Of a DNA stretch of 64,000 nt, positions 7,977 to 18,213 are shown piece after piece (within the stretch, counting starts at the first letter, position 1; the number at the start of each line of letters is the position of its first letter). The translations under genes and the position numbers were made by a program. The notes beneath the pieces are model-generated. The model ran no database searches and had not been told where the DNA came from. It saw nothing but the letters and a program-made list of their open reading frames with translations. The stretch is taken from contig NZ_BMNS01000005.1 of NCBI RefSeq assembly GCF_014646675.1, positions 87,293 to 151,292 on the forward strand, read 5' to 3'. The DNA comes from Lutibacter litoralis (GTDB taxonomy: Bacteria > Bacteroidota > Bacteroidia > Flavobacteriales > Flavobacteriaceae).

Positions 7977-10376
7977 ATGATTTTAAGTACAGAATTAGAA
8001 TATAAAGGGAATTTATATCCTTCAAAAATAATTTTTTATAAAAAGCACGTAAATATTCTCTATTTTAAAAGTGAGAATAATGTAGTATTACAACTTACCG
8101 TTGAACGAGATAGTGTTTTACGTTTTAGATATAGTACAACTGGTTTGTTCGAGAATGATTTTTCTTATGGAATAACTATGTACGCAAGTAAAGGCTATAA
8201 CCATTTAGAAATTACTGAAGACGATAAAAAATATATAATTACAACATCTAAATTAATTTGTCATATTTCCAAGGTAGATATGAGAAAATCAATTTTTGAT
8301 GCCAAAGATAATTCGTTAATTATAGAAGATGAGATTGGTTTTCATTGGGAAGAAAGTTATAAATTTGGTGGCGATATTGTAAAAATGTCATTAGCTTCTC
8401 AACAAGGAGAAAATTTTTATGGTTTAGGAGATAAACCTGTGGAAAATAATTTAAAAGGAAAGCGTTTTCAAAATTGGGTTACAGATTCTTATGCATATGT
8501 TAGAGGCACTGATCCCATTTATAAGGCAATTCCATTTTATACAGCATTGCATAAAAATAAATCCTACGGAATCTTTTTTGATAATACCTTCCGATCTTTT
8601 TTTGATTTTTGTAAAGAAAAAAGAAATGTAACCAGTTTTTGGGCAGATGGAGGTGAAATGAACTATTACTTTATTTATGGCCCAGAAATGACTGATGTTG
8701 TTTCAAATTATACAGATTTAACTGGGAGACCACAGCATATGCCACCTTTATGGGCTTTAGGTTATCACCAGTGTAAATGGAGTTATTATCCAGAATCTAA
8801 AGTAAAAAAGCTTGCAGCAAAATTTAGAGAACTACAAATACCATGTGACGCTTTATATTTAGATATTGATTATATGGAAGGTTTTAGATGTTTTACTTGG
8901 AATAAGGAATATTTTCCAGATCCAAAAAGAATGGTGAAAGAGCTTGCTGATGATGGATTTAAAACTATCGCAATTATTGATCCAGGAATTAAAATTGATA
9001 CTGAATATAGTATTTTTAAAGAAGGTCTAGAAAATGATTATTTCTGTAAACGTGCAGATGGTCCATATATGAAAGGAAAAGTTTGGCCAGGAGAGTGTTA
9101 TTTTCCAGACTATACAAACCCAAAAGTACGTGATTGGTGGTCTGATTTATTTAAAGAATTAATTGAAGATATTGGTGTAAATGGTGTTTGGAATGACATG
9201 AACGAACCTGCTGTAATGGATGTTCCGGGCAAATCTTTTCCAGATGATGTGCGTCATGATTATGATGGAAACCAATGCAGTCATAGAAAAGCACATAACG
9301 TTTATGGAATGCAAATGGCGCGGGCAACATATCATGGTTTAAAGAAGTTTAGTTACCCTAAACGTCCGTTTGTTATAACAAGAGCCGCTTATTCTGGAAC
9401 ACAACGGTATTCATCGACTTGGACTGGAGATAATGTTGCAACTTGGGACCATTTATCTATTGCAAACCAACAAGCCCAACGTATGTGCATGTCTGGATTC
9501 TCGTTTGTAGGTTCAGATATTGGTGGTTTTGCAGAACAACCAACAGGAGAATTATTTGCACGATGGATTCAGTTAGGGGTTTTTCACCCATTTTGTAGAG
9601 TGCATTCTTCTGGAGATCACGGCGATCAGGAACCTTGGGTATTTGGCTCAACAATAACAGATATTGTTCGAAAATTTATTGAAATTAGATATCAATTATT
9701 ACCTTATTTGTATACAACTTTTTGGAAATATGCAAACGAAGGAATTCCAATCTTAAAATCATTGGTGTTATTCGATCAAAAAGATCCGCATACACATTAT
9801 AGAAATGATGAATTTATTTTTGGTGAAAAAATATTAGTATGCCCCATTATTGAAGCAAATTCAAAAGGTAGACGTATGTATATACCAAAAGGAAGATGGT
9901 ATAATTTCTGGGATAACAACATTCTTATTGGAGGTGAAGAGATGTGGGTGGACGCAGATATTGATAGTATGCCAATTTTTGTAAAAGAAGGGGCTATAAT
10001 TCCTAAATACCCCATTCAACAATATGTTGGAGAAAAAGTGATAGAACAATTAGAATTAGATGTATATTACAAAGAAGGTAAAGAAATTTCAGAAGTTTAT
10101 GAAGATGCCCATGATGGATATGATTATAAAAAAGGAAGGTACAGTTTAAGAAATTTTAATCAAGTTGGTAAGAAGCATTCCTTAACCCTTCAGCAATTTA
10201 AATCTGGAAAATATATTTCAAGTTACGATACTTTTAAAATTAATATTCATGGGTTACCATTTAAAATTACGAATATTGAGGTTGATAATGAAAAAATAGA
10301 TATTTCTAAAATAAATGGAAATGTTACTTTTATTGTAACTAAAGAATTTAGAGAAATTTATATAACAAGTAAATAA
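7977..10376 (+). CDS. Family 31 glycoside hydrolase, alpha-glucosidase
   Basis: A 799-residue GH31 enzyme expected to release glucose from alpha-glucosides. The nucleophile is D407 in GVWNDMNEPAVM and the acid/base is D485 in STWTGDNVATW; both are in normal context. An N-terminal beta-sandwich precedes the barrel, and beta-rich C-terminal domains follow (from about residue 620). No signal peptide is visible, so it is probably cytoplasmic and may trim glucan or maltodextrins made by the preceding operon (inference). The ATG overlaps the stop of a five-codon reading frame (7963-7980) as ATGA. An in-frame TAA at 7956 excludes an upstream start. Confidence 0.92.
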   Translation: MILSTELEYKGNLYPSKIIFYKKHVNILYFKSENNVVLQLTVERDSVLRFRYSTTGLFENDFSYGITMYASKGYNHLEITEDDKKYIITTSKLICHISKVDMRKSIFDAKDNSLIIEDEIGFHWEESYKFGGDIVKMSLASQQGENFYGLGDKPVENNLKGKRFQNWVTDSYAYVRGTDPIYKAIPFYTALHKNKSYGIFFDNTFRSFFDFCKEKRNVTSFWADGGEMNYYFIYGPEMTDVVSNYTDLTGRPQHMPPLWALGYHQCKWSYYPESKVKKLAAKFRELQIPCDALYLDIDYMEGFRCFTWNKEYFPDPKRMVKELADDGFKTIAIIDPGIKIDTEYSIFKEGLENDYFCKRADGPYMKGKVWPGECYFPDYTNPKVRDWWSDLFKELIEDIGVNGVWNDMNEPAVMDVPGKSFPDDVRHDYDGNQCSHRKAHNVYGMQMARATYHGLKKFSYPKRPFVITRAAYSGTQRYSSTWTGDNVATWDHLSIANQQAQRMCMSGFSFVGSDIGGFAEQPTGELFARWIQLGVFHPFCRVHSSGDHGDQEPWVFGSTITDIVRKFIEIRYQLLPYLYTTFWKYANEGIPILKSLVLFDQKDPHTHYRNDEFIFGEKILVCPIIEANSKGRRMYIPKGRWYNFWDNNILIGGEEMWVDADIDSMPIFVKEGAIIPKYPIQQYVGEKVIEQLELDVYYKEGKEISEVYEDAHDGYDYKKGRYSLRNFNQVGKKHSLTLQQFKSGKYISSYDTFKINIHGLPFKITNIEVDNEKIDISKINGNVTFIVTKEFREIYITSK

Positions 10377-10391
10377 TAACAAAAAAGAAGT

Positions 10392-10422
10392 AAAGAGACT
10401 CTTTGAAAAAGCAGTCTCTTTT
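10392..10422 (+). terminator. Intrinsic terminator after the GH31 gene
   Basis: AAAGAGACT (10392-10400) pairs perfectly with AGTCTCTTT (10413-10421) across a 12-base loop; the stem ends in T residues. It lies 16 bases after the GH31 stop. Confidence 0.75.
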
Positions 10423-10434
10423 ATCTCAATTATG

Positions 10435-10442
10435 TATATTTG
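10435..10442 (+). promoter_or_regulatory. Putative -7 element upstream of fabG
   Basis: TATATTTG matches TAnnTTTG, lies 38 bases before the fabG start and follows a terminator. A TTTG at 10402-10405 is too far upstream to be a normal -33 element, so support comes from the -7 box and location only. Confidence 0.4.
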
Positions 10443-10480
10443 ATTTATAATTATGAACAAAAATTAAAATTATAATAAGA

Positions 10481-11227
10481 ATGAAACTTTTAGAAAATAA
10501 AACAGCTTTAATAACTGGAGCTACTAGAGGAATTGGTAAAGGAATTGCAGAAGTTTTTGCAAAACAAGGTGCAAATGTAGCTTTTACATATAGCTCATCT
10601 GTTGATGCCGCAGTTGCCTTAGAAAATGAGTTAAAAAACTATGGAGTAAAAGCAAAAGGTTACCAGTCAAATGCTGCAAATTTTGATGCCGCACAAGAAT
10701 TGGCTGCTGAAGTTTTAAAAGAATTTGGAACTATAGATATTTTAATAAATAACGCAGGGATTACTAAAGATAATTTGTTAATGCGCATTTCTGAGGATGA
10801 TTTTGATAAAGTAATAGAGGTAAACTTAAAATCTGTTTTTAATTTAACAAAAGCCGTTATTAGACCAATGATGAAACAACGTGCAGGGTCAATTATTAAT
10901 ATGAGTTCTGTAGTTGGTTTAAAAGGAAATGCTGGGCAATCTAATTATGCAGCTTCTAAAGCTGGAATTGTTGGTTTCTCTAAATCGGTTGCGTTAGAAT
11001 TGGGTTCTCGTAATATAAGAAGCAACGTAATTGCACCTGGTTTTATTGAAACTGAAATGACTGCTAGTTTACCAGAAGATACCGTTAAAGAATGGAGAAA
11101 CTCTATTCCATTAAAAAGAGGTGGTACTCCAGAGGATATTGCAAATGCCTGTGTATTTTTAGCATCGGATATGAGTTCTTATATTACTGGACAAACATTA
11201 AGTGTTGATGGTGGAATGTTAACCTAA
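10481..11227 (+). CDS. fabG: 3-oxoacyl-[acyl-carrier-protein] reductase
   Basis: A 248-residue short-chain dehydrogenase that reduces 3-oxoacyl-ACP with NADPH in fatty acid elongation. The nucleotide-binding motif TGATRGIGKG is at residues 12-21 and NNAG at 90-93. The catalytic set is N115, S142/S143, Y156 and K160 in NYAASK. The C-terminal ITGQTLSVDGGM is the usual FabG ending. Other SDRs share these motifs, but overall similarity and length point to FabG. It stands alone between a terminator and the large membrane protein that follows 36 bases later, which may be cotranscribed. Confidence 0.92.
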   Translation: MKLLENKTALITGATRGIGKGIAEVFAKQGANVAFTYSSSVDAAVALENELKNYGVKAKGYQSNAANFDAAQELAAEVLKEFGTIDILINNAGITKDNLLMRISEDDFDKVIEVNLKSVFNLTKAVIRPMMKQRAGSIINMSSVVGLKGNAGQSNYAASKAGIVGFSKSVALELGSRNIRSNVIAPGFIETEMTASLPEDTVKEWRNSIPLKRGGTPEDIANACVFLASDMSSYITGQTLSVDGGMLT

Positions 11228-11263
11228 ACCTAAATTAATTTAGAAAAGAAGCGATAATTAAAC

Positions 11264-13291
11264 ATGAAAACAGTCACTATTCTACTTATAATTTTAGCTG
11301 TTTTTATCTCAGTATTTGTAGCTTTTTTTCAATATATTTTTAACAATAAAGAGAAAAGCCAATTAAATTATTGGCTTTCTTTTTTGCGATTTTCTTCAAT
11401 TTTTACTCTTTTATTATTAATTATTAATCCAACAATTAATAAAAATAATATTACTATAATAAAACCAAATTTACTTGTTGCAGTTGATAATTCGGCATCT
11501 ATAAAACATAGTTTACAGAGTAAAAATGTTAAAGATTTAGTACAACAATTAAAAAATGATGCTGAATTAAATAACAAATACAGTATTAATTTTTACGGTT
11601 TTGGATCTGATTTATATACATTAGATTCATTAAGTTTTAATAATACGAATACCAATCTATCGAAACCTTTTTTAGAATTTTCTAATGTATATAAATCTGA
11701 AAATAACCCCGTTGTTTTAATAACTGATGGAAATCAGACTATTGGAAATGATGTTGAGTTTATAAATTACAAGAGTCCTGTTTTTTCTTATATAGTTGGA
11801 GATACCGCCGCTTTTGAAGATATTACAATAAGTAAAGTAAACATCAATAAATATACTTATATAAATAATAAATTGCCAGTAGAATTATTTATCAATTACA
11901 CTGGAACTAAAACAATTTCTAAAAAATTAACTGTTTTTGATAAGAATACAAAGGTATATTCTAAAAACTTGGATTTTTCATCAACTGAAAATGTACAAGA
12001 GGTTTTCTTTTATTTATCGGCAACCACTGCAGGAACACATTATTATACTGCAACAATTGAAACACTTGAGAATGAAAAAAATATAGTTAATAATACTAAT
12101 AATTTTAGCATTAATGTTATAGAAGATACTTCTAAAATTTTAGTTTTATATTCAGTAATTCATCCTGATTTAGGGATGTTTAAAAAATCTATTGAAAGTG
12201 ACAAACAACGAAAAGCAACTATTAATTCTATTGAAAAATTTAAGGGTAATATATCAGATTATCAGCTAGTTATAGTATATCAACCAAACAGTTCATTTAA
12301 GGATGTGTTTAATACTATTTTAGAAAAAAAAATAAATTATTTTGTAGTATCTGGATTGGCTACCGATTGGAATTTTTTAAACAATAATCAAAACGATTTT
12401 AGAAAAAATGCACTTTCACAATCCGAAGAATACCATCCATTTTTTAACCAAAATTATGCAAGTTTTATAAGTTCGGATATTGGTTTTTTTAGTTTTGCAC
12501 CTTTAGAAGATTATTTTGGTGAGATTAATTTTTCTATTCCAGTAAACACATTGTTGTTTCAAAAGATTGGGACTATAGAAACTGAACAACCTCTATTAGC
12601 AACTTTTCAAAAAGGCAATCACAAAGGAGCAGTTTTATTTGGCGAAAATAGCTGGAGATGGAGAATAAATAGTTTCTCAGAAAACAAAACTTTTGAACTA
12701 TTTGATGGATTTATGTCCAATTTAATGCAATATTTGTCTTCAGGTTTAAATAATAACAGGTTAAATGTTACTGTAGATCCTTTGTTTTATGCCAATGAAA
12801 CAATTAAAATTTCAGCTAGTTATTTAGATGAAAATTATAATTTTGATGATAGAGCAAAATTATGGATTACAATTACAAACAAAGCTACTAATTTTATAAA
12901 AAAAGTTCCTTTTGCTGTTTCAAATAATCAGTTTAATGTAGAATTAACAAATGTTCCTTCAGGCGAATACATTTATTCTGTTTCAGTGGAAAATCAAAAT
13001 GTTAATGATTCAGGAAGTTTTAAAATAGTTCCTTTTGAGGTTGAGCAACAATTTACTAATTCTAATTATAAAAAATTAAAAATCCTTTCATTAAATACAA
13101 ATGGGGAGGTTTATGATTTAAATTCTTCCAATCAGTTAATTTCCGATTTAAAATCAGACCAGCGTTTTAAAAGTGTTCAAAAATTAAAAATAACTAAAAC
13201 TCCATTAATAAACTTTAAGTGGCTTTTAGGTTTAATTTTACTTTTCCTTACAATAGAATGGTTTTTACGTAAATATTTCGGAAAAATTTAA
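11264..13291 (+). CDS. Membrane-anchored protein with a von Willebrand A-like region, unknown role
   Basis: A 675-residue protein with two N-terminal membrane segments (about residues 4-27 and 39-58), a long extracytoplasmic part and a C-terminal membrane segment (about 653-668, LGLILLFLTIEWFLRKYF). After the second helix, LLVAVDNSASIKHS resembles a degenerate MIDAS motif (DxSxS) of VWA domains, and PVVLITDGNQTIGND resembles the later VWA strand. The middle is beta-rich, with an Ig-like look. Related proteins are common in Flavobacteriia, usually labelled 'VWA domain-containing'. It follows fabG closely. No enzymatic motif was seen and I do not assign a function. Confidence 0.75.
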   Translation: MKTVTILLIILAVFISVFVAFFQYIFNNKEKSQLNYWLSFLRFSSIFTLLLLIINPTINKNNITIIKPNLLVAVDNSASIKHSLQSKNVKDLVQQLKNDAELNNKYSINFYGFGSDLYTLDSLSFNNTNTNLSKPFLEFSNVYKSENNPVVLITDGNQTIGNDVEFINYKSPVFSYIVGDTAAFEDITISKVNINKYTYINNKLPVELFINYTGTKTISKKLTVFDKNTKVYSKNLDFSSTENVQEVFFYLSATTAGTHYYTATIETLENEKNIVNNTNNFSINVIEDTSKILVLYSVIHPDLGMFKKSIESDKQRKATINSIEKFKGNISDYQLVIVYQPNSSFKDVFNTILEKKINYFVVSGLATDWNFLNNNQNDFRKNALSQSEEYHPFFNQNYASFISSDIGFFSFAPLEDYFGEINFSIPVNTLLFQKIGTIETEQPLLATFQKGNHKGAVLFGENSWRWRINSFSENKTFELFDGFMSNLMQYLSSGLNNNRLNVTVDPLFYANETIKISASYLDENYNFDDRAKLWITITNKATNFIKKVPFAVSNNQFNVELTNVPSGEYIYSVSVENQNVNDSGSFKIVPFEVEQQFTNSNYKKLKILSLNTNGEVYDLNSSNQLISDLKSDQRFKSVQKLKITKTPLINFKWLLGLILLFLTIEWFLRKYFGKI

Positions 13292-13420
13292 AGCTTGAAA
13301 TTTTTTTTAAAAATTACCGTTATTTATATTTATAAATTTTATTTATAGAGTTATAAAAAAAAGCACTATTTATAACAATTAAACTATTCATATTTCATTT
13401 AATTTGTATTGTTAAAGATT

Positions 13421-13810
13421 ATGACTAAAATTTCAGCAATTATATTATCACTTACTATTTTATTTCAAAGTTTTAATTTTGATTTAGAGGATTTGAATAA
13501 TATACCTGCACTTGCTGATCATATTTCTTGTCATTTAGATAGTGGAGATAGTTTTGTTGATTTTTTTGAAATGCATTATGGCAGTGAGTCAAATAATCAC
13601 GAACAAGAGCACAAAGAACATAAGGAGCTTCCTTTTAAACATCAACATTTAGAATCCCATTTTCAAATGGTTTATATTTTATGTGTTCAAAATTATCCCT
13701 TTAATTTTAATGAGGTTAAGTTAGAAACTAATAATTTCACATACAAAGAACCAACTACAAACCTATTTATCAATAATTTATTTCAGCCTCCACAAAAGTT
13801 ACATAGTTAA
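13421..13810 (+). CDS. Small His-rich secreted or membrane-anchored protein, possible metal binder
   Basis: About 129 residues from the ATG at 13421; the frame extends upstream to a TTG at 13409, but the ATG gives the better N-terminus. An N-terminal hydrophobic stretch (ISAIILSLTILFQSF) looks like a signal or anchor. The centre is rich in His, Glu and Cys (DHISCHLDSGDS, then NHEQEHKEHKELPFKHQHLE). It lies directly upstream of a CzcA/CusA-type pump, as similar small His-rich proteins often do in Bacteroidota. Binding of a divalent metal in the periplasm is an inference from composition and position; no named family was recognised. Confidence 0.6.
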   Translation: MTKISAIILSLTILFQSFNFDLEDLNNIPALADHISCHLDSGDSFVDFFEMHYGSESNNHEQEHKEHKELPFKHQHLESHFQMVYILCVQNYPFNFNEVKLETNNFTYKEPTTNLFINNLFQPPQKLHS

Positions 13811-13881
13811 ATTTTATTATTAATAAATTTGAGAATCAATTCTTTGGTTTTCAATAATATTCATTACTAATTTATTAAATT

Positions 13882-16800
13882 ATGTTACATAAGATTATTA
13901 AACTAAGTATTGATAATAAACTTATCATACTTTTAATAACTGCTGCAATCGCAGGTTTCGGAATATTTTCCTTAACTCAAATACCAATTGGAGCAGTGCC
14001 TGATATTACAAATAACCAGGTGCAAGTGATTACAACTTCAAAAAATTTATCTACACAAGATGTAGAGCAATTTATTACATATCCTGTTGAATTAGAAATG
14101 GCAAATTTACCAGGAGTTACAGAAATTAGATCTATTTCAAAATTTGGATTATCGGTTGTTACTATTGTATTTGAAGATGCAATGGGAACCTATTTACCAC
14201 GACAATTAATTTCTGAGAAAATTAAATCGGCTTCTGAAAAAATTCCAGAAGGTTTTGGAACCCCTGAAATGGGACCAATTACAACTGGTTTAGGAGAAAT
14301 TTATCAATATACTTTAGATACCAAACCAGAATTTAAAGATCGCTATTCTGCAATGGAATTGAGGACGCTACAAGATTGGGTAGTAAAACGTCAATTATCA
14401 GGAATTCCAGGCGTGGTGGAAGTAAATACTTGGGGAGGGTTTTTAAAGCAATATGAAGTTGCTTTAAATCCAGAAAAATTAAAATCTATGAACATTACAC
14501 ATTTACAAGTGTTAGATGCTTTAGAAAGAAATAATAGTGTTGCAGGCGGTGGTTATATTGAAAAAGCTAGCGAAAGTTATTTTGTTCGTGGAGAGGGAAT
14601 GATTAAATCCTTAAGCGATATTGAAAATGTAGTTGTGAAAAATGTAGACGGTGTTCCAATTTTAATTAAAAACATCGCTGAAGTAAATTTTGGTTTTGCC
14701 AACCGTTTTGGTGCTATTACTGGAAATGGAGAAGGTGAAAAAGTACTTGGACAAGTAATGATGCTTAAAGATGGTGATTCTAATTTAGTAATTGAAGCTG
14801 TTAAAGAACGTGTTGCCGAAATTCAAAAAACTTTACCTGAAGGTGTGTTTATTAACGGTTTTTTAGAGCGAAGCGAATTAATTGGTAAAACAACCTTTAC
14901 TATAGCAGAAAACTTAATTATTGGGATAATTATAGTAATTTTTGTGGTTATTTTATTATTGGGAAGCATGCGTTCGGGCATGGTAGTTGCTTCTGTAATT
15001 CCATTATCGCTACTTTTTACTTTGTCTATGATGTATATTTTTGATGTAGATGCCAATTTAATGAGTTTAGGAGCTATTGATTTTGGTATTATTATAGATG
15101 GAGCAGTAATAATTGTTGAATTTATTGCCTTTAAAATAACAAGTAGTAGAAAAGAATTAATGTTACTTTCAAAAAGTGAACGGCAAGAAAATATTGACGA
15201 AATAACCTGGAGTAGTAGTTCAAAAATGATGACTTCTGCAATATTTGGACAGTTAATTATTTTAATTGTATTTATCCCAATTTTGTCGTTAAGCGGCGTT
15301 GAAGGTAAAATGTTTAAACCAATGGCAATGGCTTTCAGTTTTGCTTTAATTGGTGCCATGTTTTTATGTTTCACATACGTACCAGTAATTTCATCCATAT
15401 TTTTAAAACCAGAAAAGGTTACTAAGAATAATGTTTCAAAACGTTTAATGGCATTTTTTTATGCTATGTACCAACCTGTAATTAAATGGTCTTTAGTAAA
15501 TAAAAAAATAGTTATTAGTTTATCGGTAGCCCTTTTAATAGTTACAGGAATTCTATTTAATCGAATGGGTGGAGAGTTTATTCCAACCTTAGATGAAGGA
15601 GATTTTGTAATTCAACCAGTTTTAAAAACAGGAACTACTTTAACTAAAACTGCAGAAATTACAACACAAATTGAACAAATTTTATTAGATAATTTTCCGG
15701 AAGTTTCACAAGTAGTTTCGCGTATTGGAGCAGCTGAAGTTCCAACCGATCCAATGTCTATGGAAGAAAGTGATGTTATTATAAAATTAAAACCAAAAAG
15801 AGAATGGGTTTCAGCTGACTCAAAAGACGAATTAGCTGATAAATTTAAAGAAAAATTAACCATAATTCCTGGGATCGATTTCGAGTTTACACAACCTATT
15901 GAAATGCGTTTTAACGAATTAATTACAGGTGTAAGGGCAGATGTAGCTGTTAAAATTTTTGGTGAGGATTTAGCTGTTCTAGCTGATAAAGCCGATGAAA
16001 TTAAAAGTAAAATTGCCAATGTGGAGGGCGCATCAGATATTATTGTTGAAAAGATTGATGGATTACCTCAAATGACAGTGACGTACAACAGAAAAAAAGT
16101 AGCACGTTATGGTTTAAATATTCAATCTTTAAATGAAATTGTTTCTATGGGGTTTGCAGGTAATACTGTTGGAAGTGTTTTTGAAGGTGAACGTAGATTT
16201 GATTTAGTGGTGCGTTTGCATCCTGAATATCGAAAAAATATTGAGAACCTTAAAAATCTTTATGTAGACACACCAACGGGAACAAAAATTCCTTTACACG
16301 AAGTAGCTACCATTGAATATACAAAAGGACCTGCAAAAATTTCAAGAGATGATACTAAAAGACGTATTGTAATTGGTATTAATGTTCGTAATAGAGACAT
16401 GGAGTCTGTGGTACAAGATGTTAGAGAAATTATTGAAACACAAGTTAAATTACCTGTAGGATATACAATTTCTTATGGAGGACAATTTGAAAATTTAAAT
16501 AGTGCAAAAGCACGTTTAAAAATTGCGGTACCAATTGCCTTATTTTTAATATTTATTATGCTTCATTTTGCATTTAATTCTATAAAAGAAGCATTGATGA
16601 TCTTTTCAGCAATTCCTTTATCTGCAGTAGGTGGTGTGTTGTTTTTATGGATTAGAGGTTTACCTTTTAGTATTTCTGCAGGAGTTGGGTTTATTGCTTT
16701 ATTTGGTATTGCCGTGCTAAATGGTATTGTACTTATTGAGCATTTAAAATCATTAAAAGAACAAGGATTTGATGATGTTAACGAACGAATTTTAAAAGGA

Positions 16801-18210
16801 ACAAAAGAACGTTTACGACCAGTAATTTTAACTGCTGCCGCCGCCGCCTTAGGTTTTTTGCCAATGGCAGTTTCAACCAATGCAGGTGCCGAAGTTCAGC
16901 GTCCGTTAGCAACAGTTGTAATTGGAGGTTTGGTAACAGCTACTATTTTAACAATGGTTGTTTTACCTGTGCTGTATGCTATTTTTGATACTAAAAAGTT
17001 TAAAATGAAAAAAAGAAAAGTTTCACCAACGGCAATAATTGTATTATTTATGTTAATTCCATTTTTTGGGTTTTCGCAAGAAAAAACTATTTCATTAGAG
17101 GAATTAATAGCAATGGCTGTTAAAAATAATAAAGAGTTGACTATTAAAAGTTTAGAAGCTGATGAAAGTAATAAGCTTATTGGTAGCGCATTTGAAATAG
17201 ATAAAACTAAGTTATATTACACCAATGATGAAACCAATTTAGGTGCTGATGGAAAACCTTTTAAAACCTATGGAATTGATCAAACTATTGAGTTTCCTAC
17301 CTTATATTTTGCAAGAAAAAAAGCGCAAAAGATTACATCAAATTTAGCCGGATTAACGTATGAAATGGCTAAAATTAATTTAACTAAAGAAGTTACAAAA
17401 GCGTTTTATAAATTAGTGTATTTGAATAAAAAATTGTCGTACATAAAACATGTAGATAGTTTATATTTTAATTTTTCCAATGCCGCAAAAAGAAAATTTG
17501 AATTGGGTGAGTCCAATTATTTAGAAATGATTACGGCACAATCTAAATATAAACAATATGCTGCGCAATTAAGTCAGGTAAATACAGATATTTCAATTGC
17601 ATATACATTGTTAAATGGATTGCTTCAAAATGAAGAAGCTATTAAAATAATAGAAACTAAGTTGATAAAAATTAAAGTAATTAAACCTAATTTGGAGCAA
17701 CATTTATTAACTGAATACTCGTTGCAAAACAGTAAATTATTTCAAGTTAAAAAAGGAATTTCAACTCAAGAATTATTACCAGATATACAATTTAATTATT
17801 TTAATAGTAAAGATGTAAAAGCAAATACTTCGGTAAATAGTTTTCAAGCAGGTGTTTCAATTCCACTGTTTTTCTTTGGGAAATCATCTAAGATAGCAGC
17901 TTCAAAAATAGCTCAAGATATTGCGAACGAGCAAGCTGTTGACTTAAATTTTAAGCTACATTCTAAATACAAAATTTTGATAGACGAACTTAAAAAAAGT
18001 GAATCTCAATTGGTTTATTTTTATGAAAGTGGTAATAAGGTTGCAAAAGAAATTTTAAAAACCGCAACATCAAGCTATAAAAATGGAGAAATAGATTTTT
18101 TCCAATACATACAGAGTATTGAAACTTCAAATCAAATTACATTAGATTATTTATCCAATTTGAATTTATACAATCAAATTGCTTTAGAAATTAATTATTT
18201 AAACTTATAG
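13882..18210 (+). CDS. Heavy-metal efflux RND permease fused to a TolC-type outer-membrane channel domain
   Basis: A 1442-residue fusion. Residues 1 to about 1035 are a complete CzcA/CusA permease: N-terminal helix, two large periplasmic loops, twelve membrane segments, and SLGAIDFGIIIDGAVIIVE with the proton-relay acidic residues of metal-exporting RND pumps. From M1042 there is an internal signal-peptide-like segment ending near FGFSQ (about residue 1066). A TolC-family coiled-coil/beta-barrel domain follows to the end (GEIDFFQYIQSIE near the C-terminus). The two parts would have to sit in different membranes, so processing at the internal signal or internal initiation at M1042 (ATG at 17005) is plausible. 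The adaptor gene follows after 3 bases. The exported metal cannot be read from the sequence. Confidence 0.92.
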   Translation: MLHKIIKLSIDNKLIILLITAAIAGFGIFSLTQIPIGAVPDITNNQVQVITTSKNLSTQDVEQFITYPVELEMANLPGVTEIRSISKFGLSVVTIVFEDAMGTYLPRQLISEKIKSASEKIPEGFGTPEMGPITTGLGEIYQYTLDTKPEFKDRYSAMELRTLQDWVVKRQLSGIPGVVEVNTWGGFLKQYEVALNPEKLKSMNITHLQVLDALERNNSVAGGGYIEKASESYFVRGEGMIKSLSDIENVVVKNVDGVPILIKNIAEVNFGFANRFGAITGNGEGEKVLGQVMMLKDGDSNLVIEAVKERVAEIQKTLPEGVFINGFLERSELIGKTTFTIAENLIIGIIIVIFVVILLLGSMRSGMVVASVIPLSLLFTLSMMYIFDVDANLMSLGAIDFGIIIDGAVIIVEFIAFKITSSRKELMLLSKSERQENIDEITWSSSSKMMTSAIFGQLIILIVFIPILSLSGVEGKMFKPMAMAFSFALIGAMFLCFTYVPVISSIFLKPEKVTKNNVSKRLMAFFYAMYQPVIKWSLVNKKIVISLSVALLIVTGILFNRMGGEFIPTLDEGDFVIQPVLKTGTTLTKTAEITTQIEQILLDNFPEVSQVVSRIGAAEVPTDPMSMEESDVIIKLKPKREWVSADSKDELADKFKEKLTIIPGIDFEFTQPIEMRFNELITGVRADVAVKIFGEDLAVLADKADEIKSKIANVEGASDIIVEKIDGLPQMTVTYNRKKVARYGLNIQSLNEIVSMGFAGNTVGSVFEGERRFDLVVRLHPEYRKNIENLKNLYVDTPTGTKIPLHEVATIEYTKGPAKISRDDTKRRIVIGINVRNRDMESVVQDVREIIETQVKLPVGYTISYGGQFENLNSAKARLKIAVPIALFLIFIMLHFAFNSIKEALMIFSAIPLSAVGGVLFLWIRGLPFSISAGVGFIALFGIAVLNGIVLIEHLKSLKEQGFDDVNERILKGTKERLRPVILTAAAAALGFLPMAVSTNAGAEVQRPLATVVIGGLVTATILTMVVLPVLYAIFDTKKFKMKKRKVSPTAIIVLFMLIPFFGFSQEKTISLEELIAMAVKNNKELTIKSLEADESNKLIGSAFEIDKTKLYYTNDETNLGADGKPFKTYGIDQTIEFPTLYFARKKAQKITSNLAGLTYEMAKINLTKEVTKAFYKLVYLNKKLSYIKHVDSLYFNFSNAAKRKFELGESNYLEMITAQSKYKQYAAQLSQVNTDISIAYTLLNGLLQNEEAIKIIETKLIKIKVIKPNLEQHLLTEYSLQNSKLFQVKKGISTQELLPDIQFNYFNSKDVKANTSVNSFQAGVSIPLFFFGKSSKIAASKIAQDIANEQAVDLNFKLHSKYKILIDELKKSESQLVYFYESGNKVAKEILKTATSSYKNGEIDFFQYIQSIETSNQITLDYLSNLNLYNQIALEINYLNL

Positions 18211-18213
18211 AAA

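Noticed and set aside
14823-15398. 191-codon open frame on the minus strand inside the efflux pump gene
   Set aside because: It is antisense to the well-supported RND permease and shows no domain or start support; a composition shadow.
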